This document shows positions 13,480-27,700 of a stretch of 64,000 nt of DNA, in pieces. Below the pieces are notes generated by a model. That model made no database searches. It saw only the letters and a list, made by a program, of their open reading frames with translations, and was not told the DNA's origin. Position 1 is the stretch's first letter. Each line of letters starts with the position of its first letter. Origin of the DNA: Physcia stellaris. Its lineage: Eukaryota > Ascomycota > Lecanoromycetes > Caliciales > Physciaceae. The stretch lies in contig JABSSW010000041.1 of NCBI GenBank assembly GCA_018902385.1, positions 62,001 to 126,000 on the forward strand. The letters run 5' to 3'. The translations under genes were made by a program, and so were the position numbers.

Positions 13480-14030
13480 AGAACTCAATATAAGCAAAAC
13501 ATTCACGTTGAGTCAATTCACGAAAAGAAATTCGAAAAATCATTGCATGCAGTTCTTTTATTGCATGCAAATTTTCATCGCATGCAGATTTTTCTTGCGT
13601 GCAAATTTTCATTGCATGCAAATTTCCATTGCATGCAATTTGTGTGTTTCGAAGAACATTTAACACGCAAAACAGTAACAAGAGAACAATTGTCGTTGTG
13701 ATCGTTCGATTCAAAGAAAATCGCAATCGAATTCAAACGACGTCATCGAAAATATATCTTAAACAAATCAAGAAAGCAAACAAAGACGAACATCACACAT
13801 TTTGACGATTCGTTCATTCATCGAATATCTTTGAACGATTTAAAGTCATATTCACAAATTATATCGAAAACTTTGTTCAATTCACGATCATTTGCGACGA
13901 AATGAAAACATTGTTTCGAACTCATCGCGCGAAACATCTTTTCTGATGAAACAATTTTGCGATCAGACATCGAATCAAGTATTCGCGACATTTGAGTAAA
14001 CGTAACATCGAAACAATCGATTTTGTTTTT
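13480..14030 (+). repeat. Dispersed repeat, copy 2
   Basis: This is the second copy of the family seen at 11,157-11,900, in the same orientation. Shared landmarks are the TTGCATGCAA array, 'ttcattcatcgaatatcttt', 'ttcaattcacgatcatttgc', 'acattgtttcgaactcatcg' and 'tattcgcgacatttgagtaa'. The array here is shorter than in copy 1, so the array has changed copy number inside an otherwise collinear repeat. Confidence 0.55.
13540..13645 (+). repeat. TTGCATGCAA-type minisatellite, short array
   Basis: Five to six units of about 20 bases, consensus TTTTCATTGCATGCAAA, with variants CATCGCATGCAGA and CTTGCGTGCAAA. It has the same palindromic core as the arrays at 11.2 and 16.1 kb. Confidence 0.85.
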
Positions 14031-14039
14031 TACAAACAC

Positions 14040-16115
14040 TTTTATTTCATCGCAACGAATTTTTTTTCAAATCATACATTAATTTTGTGATTTGTTTAGT
14101 ATCGCATCGAGCAGCATACAAATGTATTTAGCATCGAGAATGTCAGCAGACAGCTTGTCGAAAAACAATATGATCACATTAAACAAACATTTTCAATTTA
14201 TCGAATGATCATCATTATTTTTGACTGAATATTGAATTCATTTGATCGAATCAGATAAAATCGCCGAAATGCAATTTCTCGCTATCGATGAACGTGCAAT
14301 GAATGAAAATATTGATGTCGATTACGAGACTTTGAAAGAAAAAAAGAAAAACACGAACGTTTTGTCAGATTGTCGTATTCGTTCGCAATTCGATTCTGTC
14401 GAGATGATGACATGTTCAAATTTTTATTACAAACACGAGTCGTTTCATCGAATTGATACAGATTCTCAAAAAAAAACACTGACATCAAAATGATGTTGCT
14501 CGAAACATAATCAAAACGATATTTCGAAACATATTCGTCTTTTAGAAAATCGAAATAAGAATGATAATTGTCAAACATCGACTTTCGATAATACTCATAT
14601 CACTATTTGTCGCTCAAAAAATCATAGTCAAGCGAAAATCGAAAATCACGCAATATTCGAAAAATCATTGTCAATGTTGTTTTTCTATATTCGATTTCGA
14701 AATTCGACAATGTCGTCATTGAATGCTTGATCATCAAAATGATGCTGTTCGATTTTGCGATCGAAACAAAAAAACATGAATCACTCATCATTAATGTCAA
14801 TTTCTTGAATTTCACATTTGAACAAAACATGCTTGTCGATATCGTAAAGAATTTGAAAAATCAAAATTCGTTCGTCAAACGCGAGTTTAATCAAATCTCG
14901 AATCTTTTAAATACGCGAAAATATCAAAACAATAAATCAATTATTGAATCGAACTTTGATTTCGAAATCGAGAATATGTCAATCAGAACGAGTCGAAAAA
15001 ATAAATAAATCAGAACAAATTCAACAACTTCGATTTTGACAGACTTTCAATCGCGATTTGAATGACAGAATTGTTACTGTTATTGTGTTTTTGTTTGTCT
15101 CTTTTACATCGACATCTCGCAAGATATTCAAGACATCGATGTTCGGAAATCGTCGTCTGACATGACATCTGTTCGTTTGATCGCGTTATTTGAACATCTA
15201 GAGATTTTTGAATAAAATGACGAAAAGAATGAAAATGACGCAAAAAGCTCGAAAAATGACACGTCGAAATTGTTATATGTATTCAAAAATGAAATACACA
15301 TTATACGAATACGATCGATTGCGAATACATTGCTTTCGAACGTCGTATCATTCGATTTTCGTGCAACATTCTGATATTACGAACAGTGACAAAGCAAGTC
15401 GAATATGACAGTCAATGATAAAATAGAAAAAGATAATCACAAATATTTCTGAAATTGTCGATTTTCGCTTTTGATCGTTTGAAAGAAAATTCGTTCAGCG
15501 TTCATGCTCGAGAAAACAAAAATATGTTTTTTTATCTCGAATTTCTTACAGTTTTGTGATTATGATTTAATCGTATTTCTTGTCGTCTGATGATTTCGAG
15601 ACATGTGTGATTTCGAGAACGCGAAAATGATGTTTGTGAATGCAAAACGATTCATGTCGAAAACGAAAATGCATGAAATTGCGAAAAAGTGAAAAGTTTT
15701 TCGAAAAAGAAAAAATGCGAAAAAGAAACAGAAAAATGATGAAAAAGTTATCTAAATCGTGAAAAAAAACAACAGTGATTTCTTGACAATGCTTTCGCTT
15801 TTTTTTTTTTTTTACTGTTTTTTTTTTCGTGTTTAAACATGATGCAATCATCGCAAATCAAATCACATTGTACGTGTTCATTCTCATCGACGTTTATAAT
15901 TTTAAATTTCGTTTTCGAAATAACTCAGAAACAATCGACAAAAATAAATGTTCGTTAGCAAAACAAAAACGAATTTCTTGACGACAAAATGTATCGAATC
16001 GTTACAATGATCGATGTCGATAATATTGTAATACTATTGCGTAACAAAAATTGAATATGAACAAGAAAAAAACACTCTGACTTATTCGACTTACAAAAGC
16101 ATCAATCTAATTTTT
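14040..16115. other. Gene-free decayed DNA
   Basis: Short frames on both strands (14,242-14,493, 14,727-15,008, 15,010-15,243 and 15,567-15,851) show no domain. The text is TCGA-rich and almost free of CC and GG. I see nothing that supports a gene. Confidence 0.45.
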
Positions 16116-16116
16116 T

Positions 16117-16396
16117 ATTGCATGCAGAACTTCGTTGCATGCAAATCATTCATTGCATGCAAACATTTCATTGCATGCAGATTTTCGTTGCATGCAAATC
16201 TTCGTTGCATGCAAACTTTTCATTGCATGCAAACTTTGATTGCATGCAAATCATTCATTGCATGCAAATTTTGATTGCATGCAAATCATTCATTGCATGC
16301 AAATCATTCATTGCATGCAAATCATTCATTGCATGCAAATCATTCATTGCATGCAGATCATTCATTGCATGCAGATCATTCATTGCACGCAGATCG
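16117..16396 (+). repeat. 18-19-bp minisatellite with TTGCATGCAA core
   Basis: About 15 units. The left half is irregular (spacers of 8-11 bases between cores). The right half is regular, consensus CATGCAAATCATTCATTG at 18 bases. The last three units carry CAG in place of CAA after the core. The core is the same as at 11.2 and 13.5 kb, but the flanks do not obviously match copies 1 and 2 of the dispersed repeat. Confidence 0.9.
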
Positions 16397-16399
16397 GAA

Positions 16400-19350
16400 A
16401 TTTCTCGAGAATGTTTCAGTTCTTGCTGAAACAAAAATCGAAAATGACGAAAAGAAAATCAAAAAACAAAAAAATCGAATTTAACGACGTCAAATTGATC
16501 ACTTTCATGTCGTTCAAACTGAAAATTAAATTCAAATAAAAAATATAGCTTGTTTTCGATCAAGACATCATCGAATCAGTCATCATGTCTCTCGAGTTCG
16601 AGAAAAAGCTGAGCAAAAAGTTATCAAGATTGATTTGTCAAACACAACAATATTACAGAATTCAATCACACAGTCTAGCTGATTGAATATTTTAATCAAG
16701 TATGTCACATATCGACAACAACGAAAATTTCCGAATGAAATTGATTCAACTTTAATTCATTCATTCGATTTTTGTTTTATTTTTCATTGTTGAATTATTT
16801 CTTGCTGTCAATCGTACAAGATTGATCGACAATTGATATCGCGTTTCATCATCGATCAATCAAATGATTTCAACAATTGATGTCGTATTTTCGTGTCAAT
16901 TTCTTCTTTGAACATGTCAATGAATGAAAATGTATAATCAATATTCTCATGTTTGCAAACCGTTCGTCGAATATCGAAAAATTCATTCGTTATCACTGTT
17001 TCGATTGAAATTTCTTTGAATATTCGACGATTGATATATTCTCGACAATTCTGATTGACATACACAGTTGAGCTGTTCGTGATTGATCGTTTCAAACGTT
17101 TTCAGATTTTCAACAGAATTTCTTTAGATTTCAAACGACGTTTTTTGAAAACGATCGATTAAACAAATGATTGACGATCAAACACGAATTTAATTAAATT
17201 GAAAAAAACATGAAAATCATTTGCAAATATAATGAGATTTTTATTGTCGTGATCGTCGTTTGTGCTTTCGTCTGTCGAACAACTTGATGTTACGAACGTG
17301 AAAATTGCAAAAAAAAAATCGAACAAATAATGATTAGATTGAGTCGTGAAAATGAATTTGTTTTCGTGATCAATCAAAATGTTCGACGTGAAATTCGACG
17401 ATATCGAATCACAATTCGCAAAACGAAAAAAAAAATAACGAATCGTCGATGTTGACAAAATCACAATTAATTTTTGTGATAACAATGATTTTATCAATCG
17501 TAAAATTTGATATCACAAACTTGTCAAATTTAAAAACAAAATTAAACGATCGACAATCGATATGATCGATTGAAATAAAATTCTTTTTGCTGTTTTTTTC
17601 TCGAACGACAAATTGTGATGTTTTGAATGAACGAAATTCAAAATGAAAATTCGAAAAAAATATGTCGATATTGTTGAAAACAAAAAAATTTTTTTTAAAC
17701 ATGAAAATGTTTGTCGCAATGTCGTCGATCATCGCGAATTTTGAAAATTCAATATCGAATCGCATCGTTGAATTTGTCACGACAAAAACAACTTTTTGAA
17801 TTCGTTGTTGATTCATAAACGACGATTTCGAAAAAAAATGTGTTATAAACGATTGTAAATTGATCAAAAATTGACTCGATTTATTGTCGACAATTATATT
17901 TTTCGAAACGATTACATACGAACGATTCGACATTGCAAAAAAAATAACAATCGCAAATCGAAAAACAAACGACGAAATGATATTTTTCGTCGATATGATG
18001 ATATAAACATCATCGTAAATCGCGAAAAAAAATGATTACGAAAAACGAACGAGTGATTGCTGAAGCGAAAAAATCGAAAATTGAAACACTGAATGATTCA
18101 ACAACGACAAAAGCATTCAAGTCAAGAAATTTGAATTCGATGACGTGTTCGACGATATTCACAAACTAATCGAAATGCACGAAAAAAATTTCGTCGTCAA
18201 ACGAATCGTCGTTAATGAGAAAATTCTTTTCAATGATAAATTTTTTGAAAAAAAAACAAAATTGATGATCGATTTTTCAAAAAAATGAATCAATATTCGA
18301 ACGTTATGTCGACATTGAATCAATAATAATTTCTGTCAAAATAAAACGAAAAATCGAATTTTTTATTATATTGACAAGCGTTTCAACTTTTCATGATTTC
18401 GAAAAATTTCGACGCAACGAATGCGTTTCATCGACGATGTGAATGATTTCGTCAACGTTGAATCAATTTGAACATTTTCGACGAGAACAAAATTCGATAA
18501 ACGATGTTGATTTGATTTATTGTCGATATTCAAAATTCAATCGTGACAAAAAACGCGTTCGATTTTCGAAAATACACGTGAACAAACATTCGTTGAAATT
18601 GATAATGCAATGTATTTATGAAAAGAAAAATAAAATTTGATGACAAAAAAAAAATTTCAAACGAATTGAATTGATCGTTGTAATTTGCGTCAAATATCGA
18701 AAACGAAAATGAACAAAATTGATCGACTCAATTCGAATCAAAAATGACAAAACAAGATGAAATCATGCTAAAAATAAATTGTAAATGAGAAAACTTTTAA
18801 ATTTAAATCAATTTTTGAAAAAAAATTTTGTCAATTTGACAAACAATATCGAACGTTCGAGACGAAATTCAGAAAAAAAATTCTCGCAATTTCAATGTTG
18901 AAAAAAACAAACAAAACAAAAATCGAATTGTTTTGAAAAGCGATTGAAACGTCATTGTTGATGAGAAAAAATCGATATGATGAATTTTGCGCGTCGATTT
19001 AACGATATCGTGAAAAAATAATCAGAAAAATGCGATTTTCGACGTGATAATAACTCACTTACGACAATTTTGATTTTTTATTGAATAAAAAAAAATCAAG
19101 AAAAAGTTGACGTCAAAAAAATTTCAAATATCGAAAAAAAAACGAAAATGAAAAAACAATAAATGATGAAAATCGTCGAAATAATATGAAATTTATCATC
19201 GAATCATGAAAATAAACAATGTGTCAAAACGAATACGATACGTTTTGAGCAAATCGAATAACGCACAAATTATTTGACAAATCGATTCATTTTGAAATGT
19301 CGCGATTTGAATAAACTTTGACAAAATCGATTTTAAAACGACGTTTGTAA
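16400..19350. other. Gene-free decayed DNA
   Basis: Minus-strand frames at 17,159-17,497 and 17,409-17,933 reach 112 and 174 codons but are Phe/Ile/Ser/Asn-rich with no motif. The region 17,900-19,200 is especially rich in CGAAAA and TCGA words. I see nothing beyond decayed DNA. Confidence 0.45.
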
Positions 19351-19359
19351 CAATTGATG

Positions 19360-19880
19360 TTAAATTGCATGCAATCGTGTCGATAATCGATTTAAAATTA
19401 CATGCGATAAATAACGATTGCATGCGATCACGATTCGAAATGACAAAAAAAATTTTGTCGATCAAAGCGTGCAAATAATGTCGTCAACATAATCAATTCG
19501 AATTATGACAATCACGAAAAATTGCGATTTTGCGCGCGTTTACATCATAATGTTATTTTGATTCGATTTTTGATTTTCATGATACAATATTGTAATTGTA
19601 ATATACAAATAACACAAATTCGAAAAATTGATAACATTATCGATTTCGAAAATGCGAACATGATCGAAATTGCGAAAATTCGAAAAATGTTTGACATTTT
19701 GACACGAAAAAAAAAAACGCATGCAATTTCAATTGCACGCAATTTCAATTGCATGCAATTTCAATTGTATGCAATTTCAATCGCATGCAATTTCAAATGC
19801 ATGTCGTTTTTATCGTTTGTAATTTTTATCGCATGCAATCAATTATCGTTGCACGAAATTGATTGCATGCGATTTGAATT
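19360..19880 (+). repeat. Degenerate GCATGCAA minisatellite
   Basis: A cluster at 19,362-19,432 has widely spaced GCATGCAAT/GCATGCGAT cores. A tighter array at 19,718-19,875 has a 16-base period with consensus AATTGCATGCAATTTC, then irregular units. Unit differences include GCATGC to GTATGC and GCATGC to GCACGC. This is the same palindrome family as the other arrays. Confidence 0.75.
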
Positions 19881-20214
19881 CATTCGTTTGAAAATTTGTC
19901 ATTTGTTTATTTCGATAAAGAAAACAAAATCAAACGTTGTTTGTTGTATACAATGTGAATCGAATTAAATTGATTGTATCGTTTTTATCGTTCATTTCTG
20001 TTCGTTCAATTGATCATGAACGAAAATGTCAAAAAAAAAACGACGATAAACAAAAAATGTCGAATTTTGCAAACTTTGATCGATTGTGAAATTCAAAAAT
20101 TGAAAAATTGAAAATTTTGACAAGTAAAATGAAATATCGAATTTGATCGTTGTCGTGAATTTTGATAAATGAATGAATGAGAAAATTTGACGATAATTGT
20201 TGTCAAAAAACGAA

Positions 20215-20580
20215 TTAATGATTGATATCGAAATTGAATCGAAAATATGTTGTGAATTTCGATGATTGATAATTGATAATATTTGAATAAAAATCGATTG
20301 AAATAGCGATTTGATAATAAATGATGCTATTTGATAATGAATAATAATGAATGATAAAATTCGATCGAAATCGATAAATTTTGATCAATGACGATTTGCG
20401 ATGATAATTCGTGAATAAATCACGAAATTCGATCGATGACAAAATGTGAAATTTGATTATCGATAATACATGAAATTTGATTAATGATGAATCGCATTGA
20501 TTGTTTGACGATGAATAATAAAACGCGATTGAAATTGATGAAGTTTGATCGTTAATGAATCGTGAAATTTAATCGATATC
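20215..20580 (+). repeat. Degenerate GAAATTTGATNATGAT repeat
   Basis: Words such as GAAATTTGAT, GATAATGAAT and TTGATAAT recur every 23-45 bases (for example near 20,417, 20,449, 20,472 and 20,564). Almost no CC, GG, CT or AG occurs in the whole stretch. It is likely an old minisatellite reduced to a few word types, with no gene. Confidence 0.45.
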
Positions 20581-20589
20581 GACTTGTTG

Positions 20590-23500
20590 TTTTTTTCGAA
20601 CAATTACATTTTTTTTTTATTTTTGTGTCGTTCGATTTCACGTTCGCATTGTTATGATCGAAATAACACGATATTATGTTCGTTCGCAAATCGCAAAAAC
20701 AACGACAATTTATATAAAAAAAATACAACGATTGATTATTTTCGCGTGATCACGAACGTTGTAAATATTTCGATACGATAAACGATAAATTGAATTTGAT
20801 GATTGTTTTCATTTTGTCGCAATCGTTGTCGTTCATTTCGAATTGCGATTGATTATCGATTTTCGAACAAAACGACAACATTCGTTTGTAATCAATTGAT
20901 GTGAAATGTGAAACAAAATTTCAATCGACAAATTGAAAAATATTTTTTCAACGAAAAAATCGCACGTCGATTGTGAATCAATTTGAAACATATATGTTTT
21001 GAATTTGTTACAATTTATCGAAACGATGAATGATGAACGATGAACAATAAAATGTTTTTGTTGATCAAATCGAAACAACGTCGATTTGAAATCGAAAAAA
21101 ATCAACGATTGACATGAATGAATGTCAAATACGTTACAAAATGCATCGACGATAATTACGCGTTCGTTTTGAATGAAACTTTGTCAAACGTTGAGTTTTT
21201 TCGAATCGAAATGAACGACGTACGCAAAAAAAATGACGAAAACTCGACGCATTCGAAAAAATTGAACGAATTTCGTCGAATTGTGAACATCAAAAATTTT
21301 TCACATTTTGCTTGATGAAAAAAACGCAAAAAATAATAACGATTACGAAAAAATATCAATTCAACAAATTGCAAACATTCGCGTTCAATTGTATGAAAAC
21401 GACAAACGAAAAAATTTTTACGAATTAAAAAAGTAATCGAATGATAAATAAAAAATTATTTTTGAATGTTTTGATTTCGAATCAAAATCGAAATTTCAAT
21501 CGAAAAAAAAAAATGACAAAACAAAAATTCAAAAACGATCGATGAATTCGAATTCAAATAAATAACGTGACAATTTGTTGTTGATGTTATTTCAATTTTA
21601 TTGCGATTGTTTTCGATGCGCAAAAATCGAATCAGAACAATGCAAACGATGAAAAGATCTGATAGTGATCGAAAGTGAAATGAAATTGCGTTGATGATCG
21701 AAAAACATAATATTGATTATCGTATTGCAATTGTGCGTCAATCGAAATTTCTGAAAATCATTAACAATTCAATCTTTTTTCAATTCACGTTTTTTTCTGA
21801 CAGCAAATTGAACAATGATTGACATTACGAAAATGAATGTTCGTTCGATCAATCATCAATTACAATTGTGTGTTACTTGTTTTGCAATGTGCAAAAATTT
21901 GAAAATGTGAAATTTGATCGAAAAAACAAATGTCGTCTATCGAATTGTTTCAAATTTCTGTATCATATGATGAATGACAACGAAAAATTGTGCATGCAAA
22001 TCGTTGTACATAATTCAAATAAATTTTGATTTGTCGTTCATGAATCGTCGATTTCGTGTATTCAATGAAACGATCAAAATTTCGATTTTCATCAAAGCAC
22101 GAATGATGAACACGAATTTACGATTGTTTGCAAATTTTTCAAACAGAAATTGATACGATCGAATTCAAAAATATACAATGATTTTGCATTGAATCAATGT
22201 TGAATTTATTGTGTCAAAAAACTATTTAAATGAACAATGTCGATTTGACAATTTTCGATTTTTTCAATCAATGCAACGTTTGAAATATATTTCGTTTTTC
22301 GATTTTGTGACAATCACACTCGTCAAATTTAACGAAAAATGAACAAGTTTAATCGATCATGCGAAATGTTTCGTTTCGAATCGATCAATAATCATTGCAT
22401 CGATTAACATGATTTCAAATTTGTCGATTGACGACATTTGTTCTGTTCATTTCGAACATTCTCATTCACATTACAACTCGATGAAAAAAATTCTTTTGTG
22501 CACATGATAATCATTTGATGTTGATGATTGAATGAATATCGCGAAACGAAACGACAATTTTCGTTCATTTTCGCTGTTCGAAATGATCGATTTCGAAACA
22601 CGCGAAATCGATATTCGATTCGCAAATCATTCGATTTCGAAATCTGATACGAATCGAAAAAACGAACTACAAAAAGAAAACGAATTGCGAAACATTTTTA
22701 ACGCGTCGATGATGCGATACTCGACGATTTGTAATTCTGTGACGAATTGACAATCAAACGTATCACGTGCGATCATTGAAATCAATCGTTAATTTTCGCG
22801 TATCAATTGAAAATGAAAAATCGTCGTTCTTCTCGTAAATGACATCTTTTCGCGAATGACATGATTGACATCTTCAGATTTCTTTGCAATCGTAAAAACG
22901 AATTTTGCATTTCTGTTTGCGTGACAAAGATAAACTCTGAAATCAATTACGAATCGAACAGTTTCTGCTCCGCAACGCTGCTGAAAAAAAAAAGTCGAAA
23001 AAAAAAATTCGATGAGAACTGAAATGAAAAAAGACTGAATCATTGTATTGTTTCGACAATGAATCGTCGAGTCTGATGCAAATTTGTGATAAATTGACAA
23101 TCAACGATATTGAAATAAAATGAACAAAACTTATCATCAAAGATTGCGAATCAGTTCGAATTTAGCGTGTTTTCGCTCTCACGATCGATGCGATGCATGA
23201 CGATGTTCAGATCGTTTTGCAATCGTAAAAACGAATTTTGTATTTTCGAGTGTTCATGAAAATTAATAAAACGACATCGTATACACGACGAGAAATGCAA
23301 CAAAGAATGATCATGTTGTTGACAAAAACGATGATTTGCAAACGTTTCGAAAATGAATATGATGAATGAAAAAAAATGAAAAATCGATTTTCTATTTAAC
23401 GAATGTTCGAATTTTCGATGCAAATGATTGAAACACGTTAATCGACATCAAATTCGTTTTTGAAATCGATTTGATTTTAATTTGTTTCACGACAAAAATT

Positions 23501-23870
23501 TCAAACGAACGTTTGAATTTTCACAAATTTTCATGATCGAATTTTTTTTTCGTTCGAATGATTTTTATCAATGTTATATCGACAATTGATGAAATGTGAT
23601 AATGAAAATCGTCAAAAAACGATCATGAACGAATTGTGTACAATTTTTGAATTTTGTCATCGTCAAACAACGTGCGATAATTGAAACATTTCAATAATTA
23701 TTTTCAATTCATCAAATCTTAATGAAATTGATCGAAAATTTATGTGATTTTGTTGTTATGTTTCGATTCGTTTCGTTCAACGAAAATTTCAGAATTCATC
23801 TTGATGACAAAAAGATGTATTCAGAATCGTCAAAACGAATGCAATAAATTTTCAATATCTCGATATGATG
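20590..23870. other. Gene-free decayed DNA
   Basis: Only frames under about 105 codons occur and none carries a motif. A single TGCATGCAAATCG word occurs near 21,992. Adjacent frames at 22,789-23,100 and 23,151-23,423 share the phrase 'caatcgtaaaaacgaatttt', which hints at a local duplication of about 330 bases, too weak to call. Confidence 0.4.
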
Positions 23871-23879
23871 TGAAAGTCA

Positions 23880-24780
23880 GAAAAGACGAATCAGAAGCGA
23901 TAAAATTGTGAAAATTTGCGTGACGAAAAATGCAAAAAAATGAAAAAAACACGATAAATGTGTGAGATATTTCTGTGAGAAATAATGAACGAAAGCGATG
24001 AAAATTCGATAAGCGTGTCGAATATCTGCGTGAAATATCATCAAAAAATCAGAAAGAAAAAATAAAAAAATCCAGATTGTACGCGTGAAAAATAATCGAA
24101 TGCGATATGAATGAAACATTTCAAGATAGAAAAACGATGAATTCTGAAAAATGTGCGAAAAGTATAGCTCGAAAAGACAAAAGAAAAACGATAAACGCAT
24201 GACATGATTGTGTGAAAAATATAGTTAGAAAAGACGAAAAAAAAAATGAGAAAATTTTAAGATATTGATGAGAATTAGAACTCGAAAAAATGACAAGAGC
24301 GCGACAAACGCATGAATGACTGAATAACAAATTTGTGAAAAAAATCAAAAAAAAATCTTAAACAAATGAAATCTGTGTGTCGAATGAATTTGAAAAACGA
24401 AAAAAAAAAACGATAAATTCACACGATTGTTGACGTGAACATTGATTCAAAAATGCGAAAAAAAAACGATAAATACGTGCAAAATGTGTGTGCGATGTAA
24501 TCGAAACTCGCGAAAAAAAACGCAAAAAATTGATGAAAACTTTGTCGAAAATGCGATTCGACGAAATAAAAAAAAAACGATGATCGTGTAAAATATTCGT
24601 GCGAAACATGCTCAAGAAAAACGAAAAAAAGACAGAAAATTCATGAAACTTGAATCTGTCTTGAGAACTGCAAAGAATGAAGAAAAAACAATTGATTTGT
24701 GAAATATTTGTGTTCATCGAAATCGAAAAAAAGCAAGAAAAGAACGATAAATTTCTGACGTATAAACGAGACAATGTCAA
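23880..24780 (+). repeat. Degenerate ~55-70-bp minisatellite
   Basis: A loose unit of the form CGATAAACGCGTGAAATATTNGTG followed by 10-25 bases and an A-rich GAAAAAACGAAAAAAA segment repeats about 12 times. Starts of the CGATAAA element lie near 23,951, 24,008, 24,190, 24,300, 24,410, 24,469, 24,578 and 24,748. Units are strongly diverged and spacing is irregular. Minus-strand frames rich in Phe and Ser here are by-products. Confidence 0.6.
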
Positions 24781-27700
24781 TGAAAAACGAACGAGACGAA
24801 TGCACATCGACAATCATCGTGAGACAAAATCGATAATTTCGAGTTTCAATTTTCTAACAGATGTCGAAAATCGATGAAAGTAACGACGATGACGAAAAAC
24901 GACGTTTGCGAAAAATCAGAATGTTTGTCGTTTTCGAAAGTGATTCGACTTGATTTTCTTTTTATCGTTTTTGATTTTGAAACTTCTTTTGAGCTTGACA
25001 ATGTTTGTTTTGAAAATTTCTAATTTCGTTTTGATTGTGTTAAGACGATCAAAAAGCGATTGTTTCTTGAAATCGATGTTGTCATTCGATCGTCTCGACG
25101 ATTTTCTGTTGATTTTTGACGATATTGAAAATGTCAAAAAGATTGAAAGCGAATGAATCAGACTTGCAAGAACGAAACGTGTCGTGATCATTGAAATCGA
25201 TCAATAGAGATCCGAATGTACAGCATCACGATACATGTTTTCTGAATCGAATTTCTTATCATTCATTTTCATCATAATCTGATCGCGTGATGAGAATGCA
25301 TCGATTGAATTCGATAACATCGCGATGTTTTTCTTCTTGATTCGATTTAGTGAAATGAACTATCTGCGTTCGATTGAAAATGAGATTTCTAATGAAAATC
25401 GATTTTTTGTCATAATTCGTTTCGAAATGAAGTGATGATCAACACAGACTCTTGAACGAACGACAAAAAAGACAAAATCAATAAAGAGAACAATTCAGAA
25501 ATCAATCGCGAAATCGTCATCAGTTCTGAAATGCCCGATTAATTCAAGAAAAAAAAAAAACTTCGATGAAGTGAACAGATCGTTCAGTTTTGCGTTTCAA
25601 TTCACATCGAATGTCTTGTCAATCTTATTTGCAATGAACTCGATCAGAATATACAAAACAATTTTCAGTTGAACAAGCAAGTATCGTGTTTCGAATTGTT
25701 GAAACTTTTTCATCAAACGATGTAACAGACTCAAATGCGCACAAAAAGAAATGTTGATGAACATGTCGAATCAAAAAATTGTCAGAAACGAAGAAAACAA
25801 AAATGATTTGAATCAAAAAAAAACTTTGAGTGTCGAATGAGCAGATTTAGCAAACTGAAATCGAATGAAATCGTCAATCGATAAATGACATGAAATGAGA
25901 ATGATGAATTTTCATATTTTAATTGAATTTTCGTGATCATTGTGAACAAAGAATGCGAAATTGATCGAAAAGAAAGTCACGATAACACATCAAATGCGAA
26001 TGATTGAATTTCTGTCGCTCAAACTCATCAACGCGAACGCAGATAAATCAGAGAAACGAGACTGAAAATTAAAATAGAAACTAATGCAGAGACGATGCGA
26101 ATCATCGAAAAATCGATGCTTGATCGAAATGTCTTGATAATAACAGAATGACAAATTCAACTCGACATGATAAACAGATTAAACTAACTGAAAAAGACTG
26201 ATTTTCGAATTCGTCACGATCGATTCTGATGTCAGTTTCGCGAATAAAATGATACAAAATGAAAACATCAAACAGTCGAGAATTGAAAACGAAAAAATTT
26301 CTGATTAGACAGACGATGAATTTTCTTTGCATTGTTCTTTTTTTCGTGATTGATTCAACAAAATGCTCGACTTGTGTCTTTGCAAACATGAAACTTTCAA
26401 AATCGATATTCAAGTATCGAAATTGACGATGATTCAATAACGACATCGTTTGTCGCGATGTATGATGTGATTTTGTTTCTTGATTTTTCTTATTTCAGAT
26501 TTTCATTTTTTCATTTTTTTCGTTCACGATCGACGACGACAAAACTGATTTCTGTGATCAAGATCGATTTCGAACTCGTTGAATGACGTGTCGTTGAGCG
26601 AAAAGCGATCTGAACGTAAAACAAAAACGACAAACGAAAAAATGACGTGATCGTTGTTCGAAAATGTTGTCTGAATTAACGTGAATCCGAAATCGATGAG
26701 CGACGCAATCTGCTTTGAACGATTAAAATATTGAATGTGATGTTGAGTGAATTGAAACAAATCGAAAATACGACATCAGAATTGCTCTCGAGAATCGTGA
26801 ATTGCGACATATGCACGATCGAAAAATGACTGATTTTTTGTGAAAAAGAAAAACTGTGCGATTAACGACCGTTGAAAAATACGACGAATGAAAAAACTTC
26901 TTGAAAAAACAACGACGATGATCGAATTAATAATTGACTCAATTGTATGATCAGAATCACGACGTGAAATAATTCTGTGATACAATCGTGATCAATCGAA
27001 AAATGTGATTCATGAACAAACACAAATCGCTCATTTTGATTTCCGATTCGTCGAAAAAAAAAACTGATGATCGATTTTTGTTGATTGAAAATGTATGAAA
27101 CGAACAAAAAAATTTGCAATCGCAAAAATAATTTTTGAATTTTCGTTTGATGTCGAAATTTCATCAACATCGAACAATATCAACGAATATGATTATCATC
27201 GAATTCGTTCATGTCGTTGTGTGTTGAACACGTCGAAACGAATTTATGAAAACAAAAAAATTTCGAAAATTGACAACAAAAAAATGTTATGCAACAAAAG
27301 ATTGATCGTGAAAAAAACTGTATTTGTATCTGATCTGTAAAAAGAAAAATACGAAATCGAACTGAATTAAAACTATCGTGATAAATGAATGCTAATTGAA
27401 AAAACTTTGATGAAAATTATTTTTTTTGCTTGATTTCGTTCGTGTTTCAATGTTCTTTTCACATGATTCGCGATTTGATCTGATCTGATCGTCTGATTAA
27501 CGAAATGATAAAAACGACGATTGAAAATCATACGACAAACATCATGCTAGTCGAAACAAATTCGTTCATGATGCATTGAAATTTCAAATCATGTTAAACT
27601 TGTCGCAAGTCTGAAATCAAACGAATTTCGAATCGAATTTTTTCAACGTGATTTGCAAAAAGAATTGAACAACATGAACAGCTGAATATTTTTGCTTTCG

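Noticed and set aside
11219-16396. CRISPR array
   Set aside because: Units of 16-20 bases are contiguous tandem repeats without unique spacers, and the context is eukaryotic.
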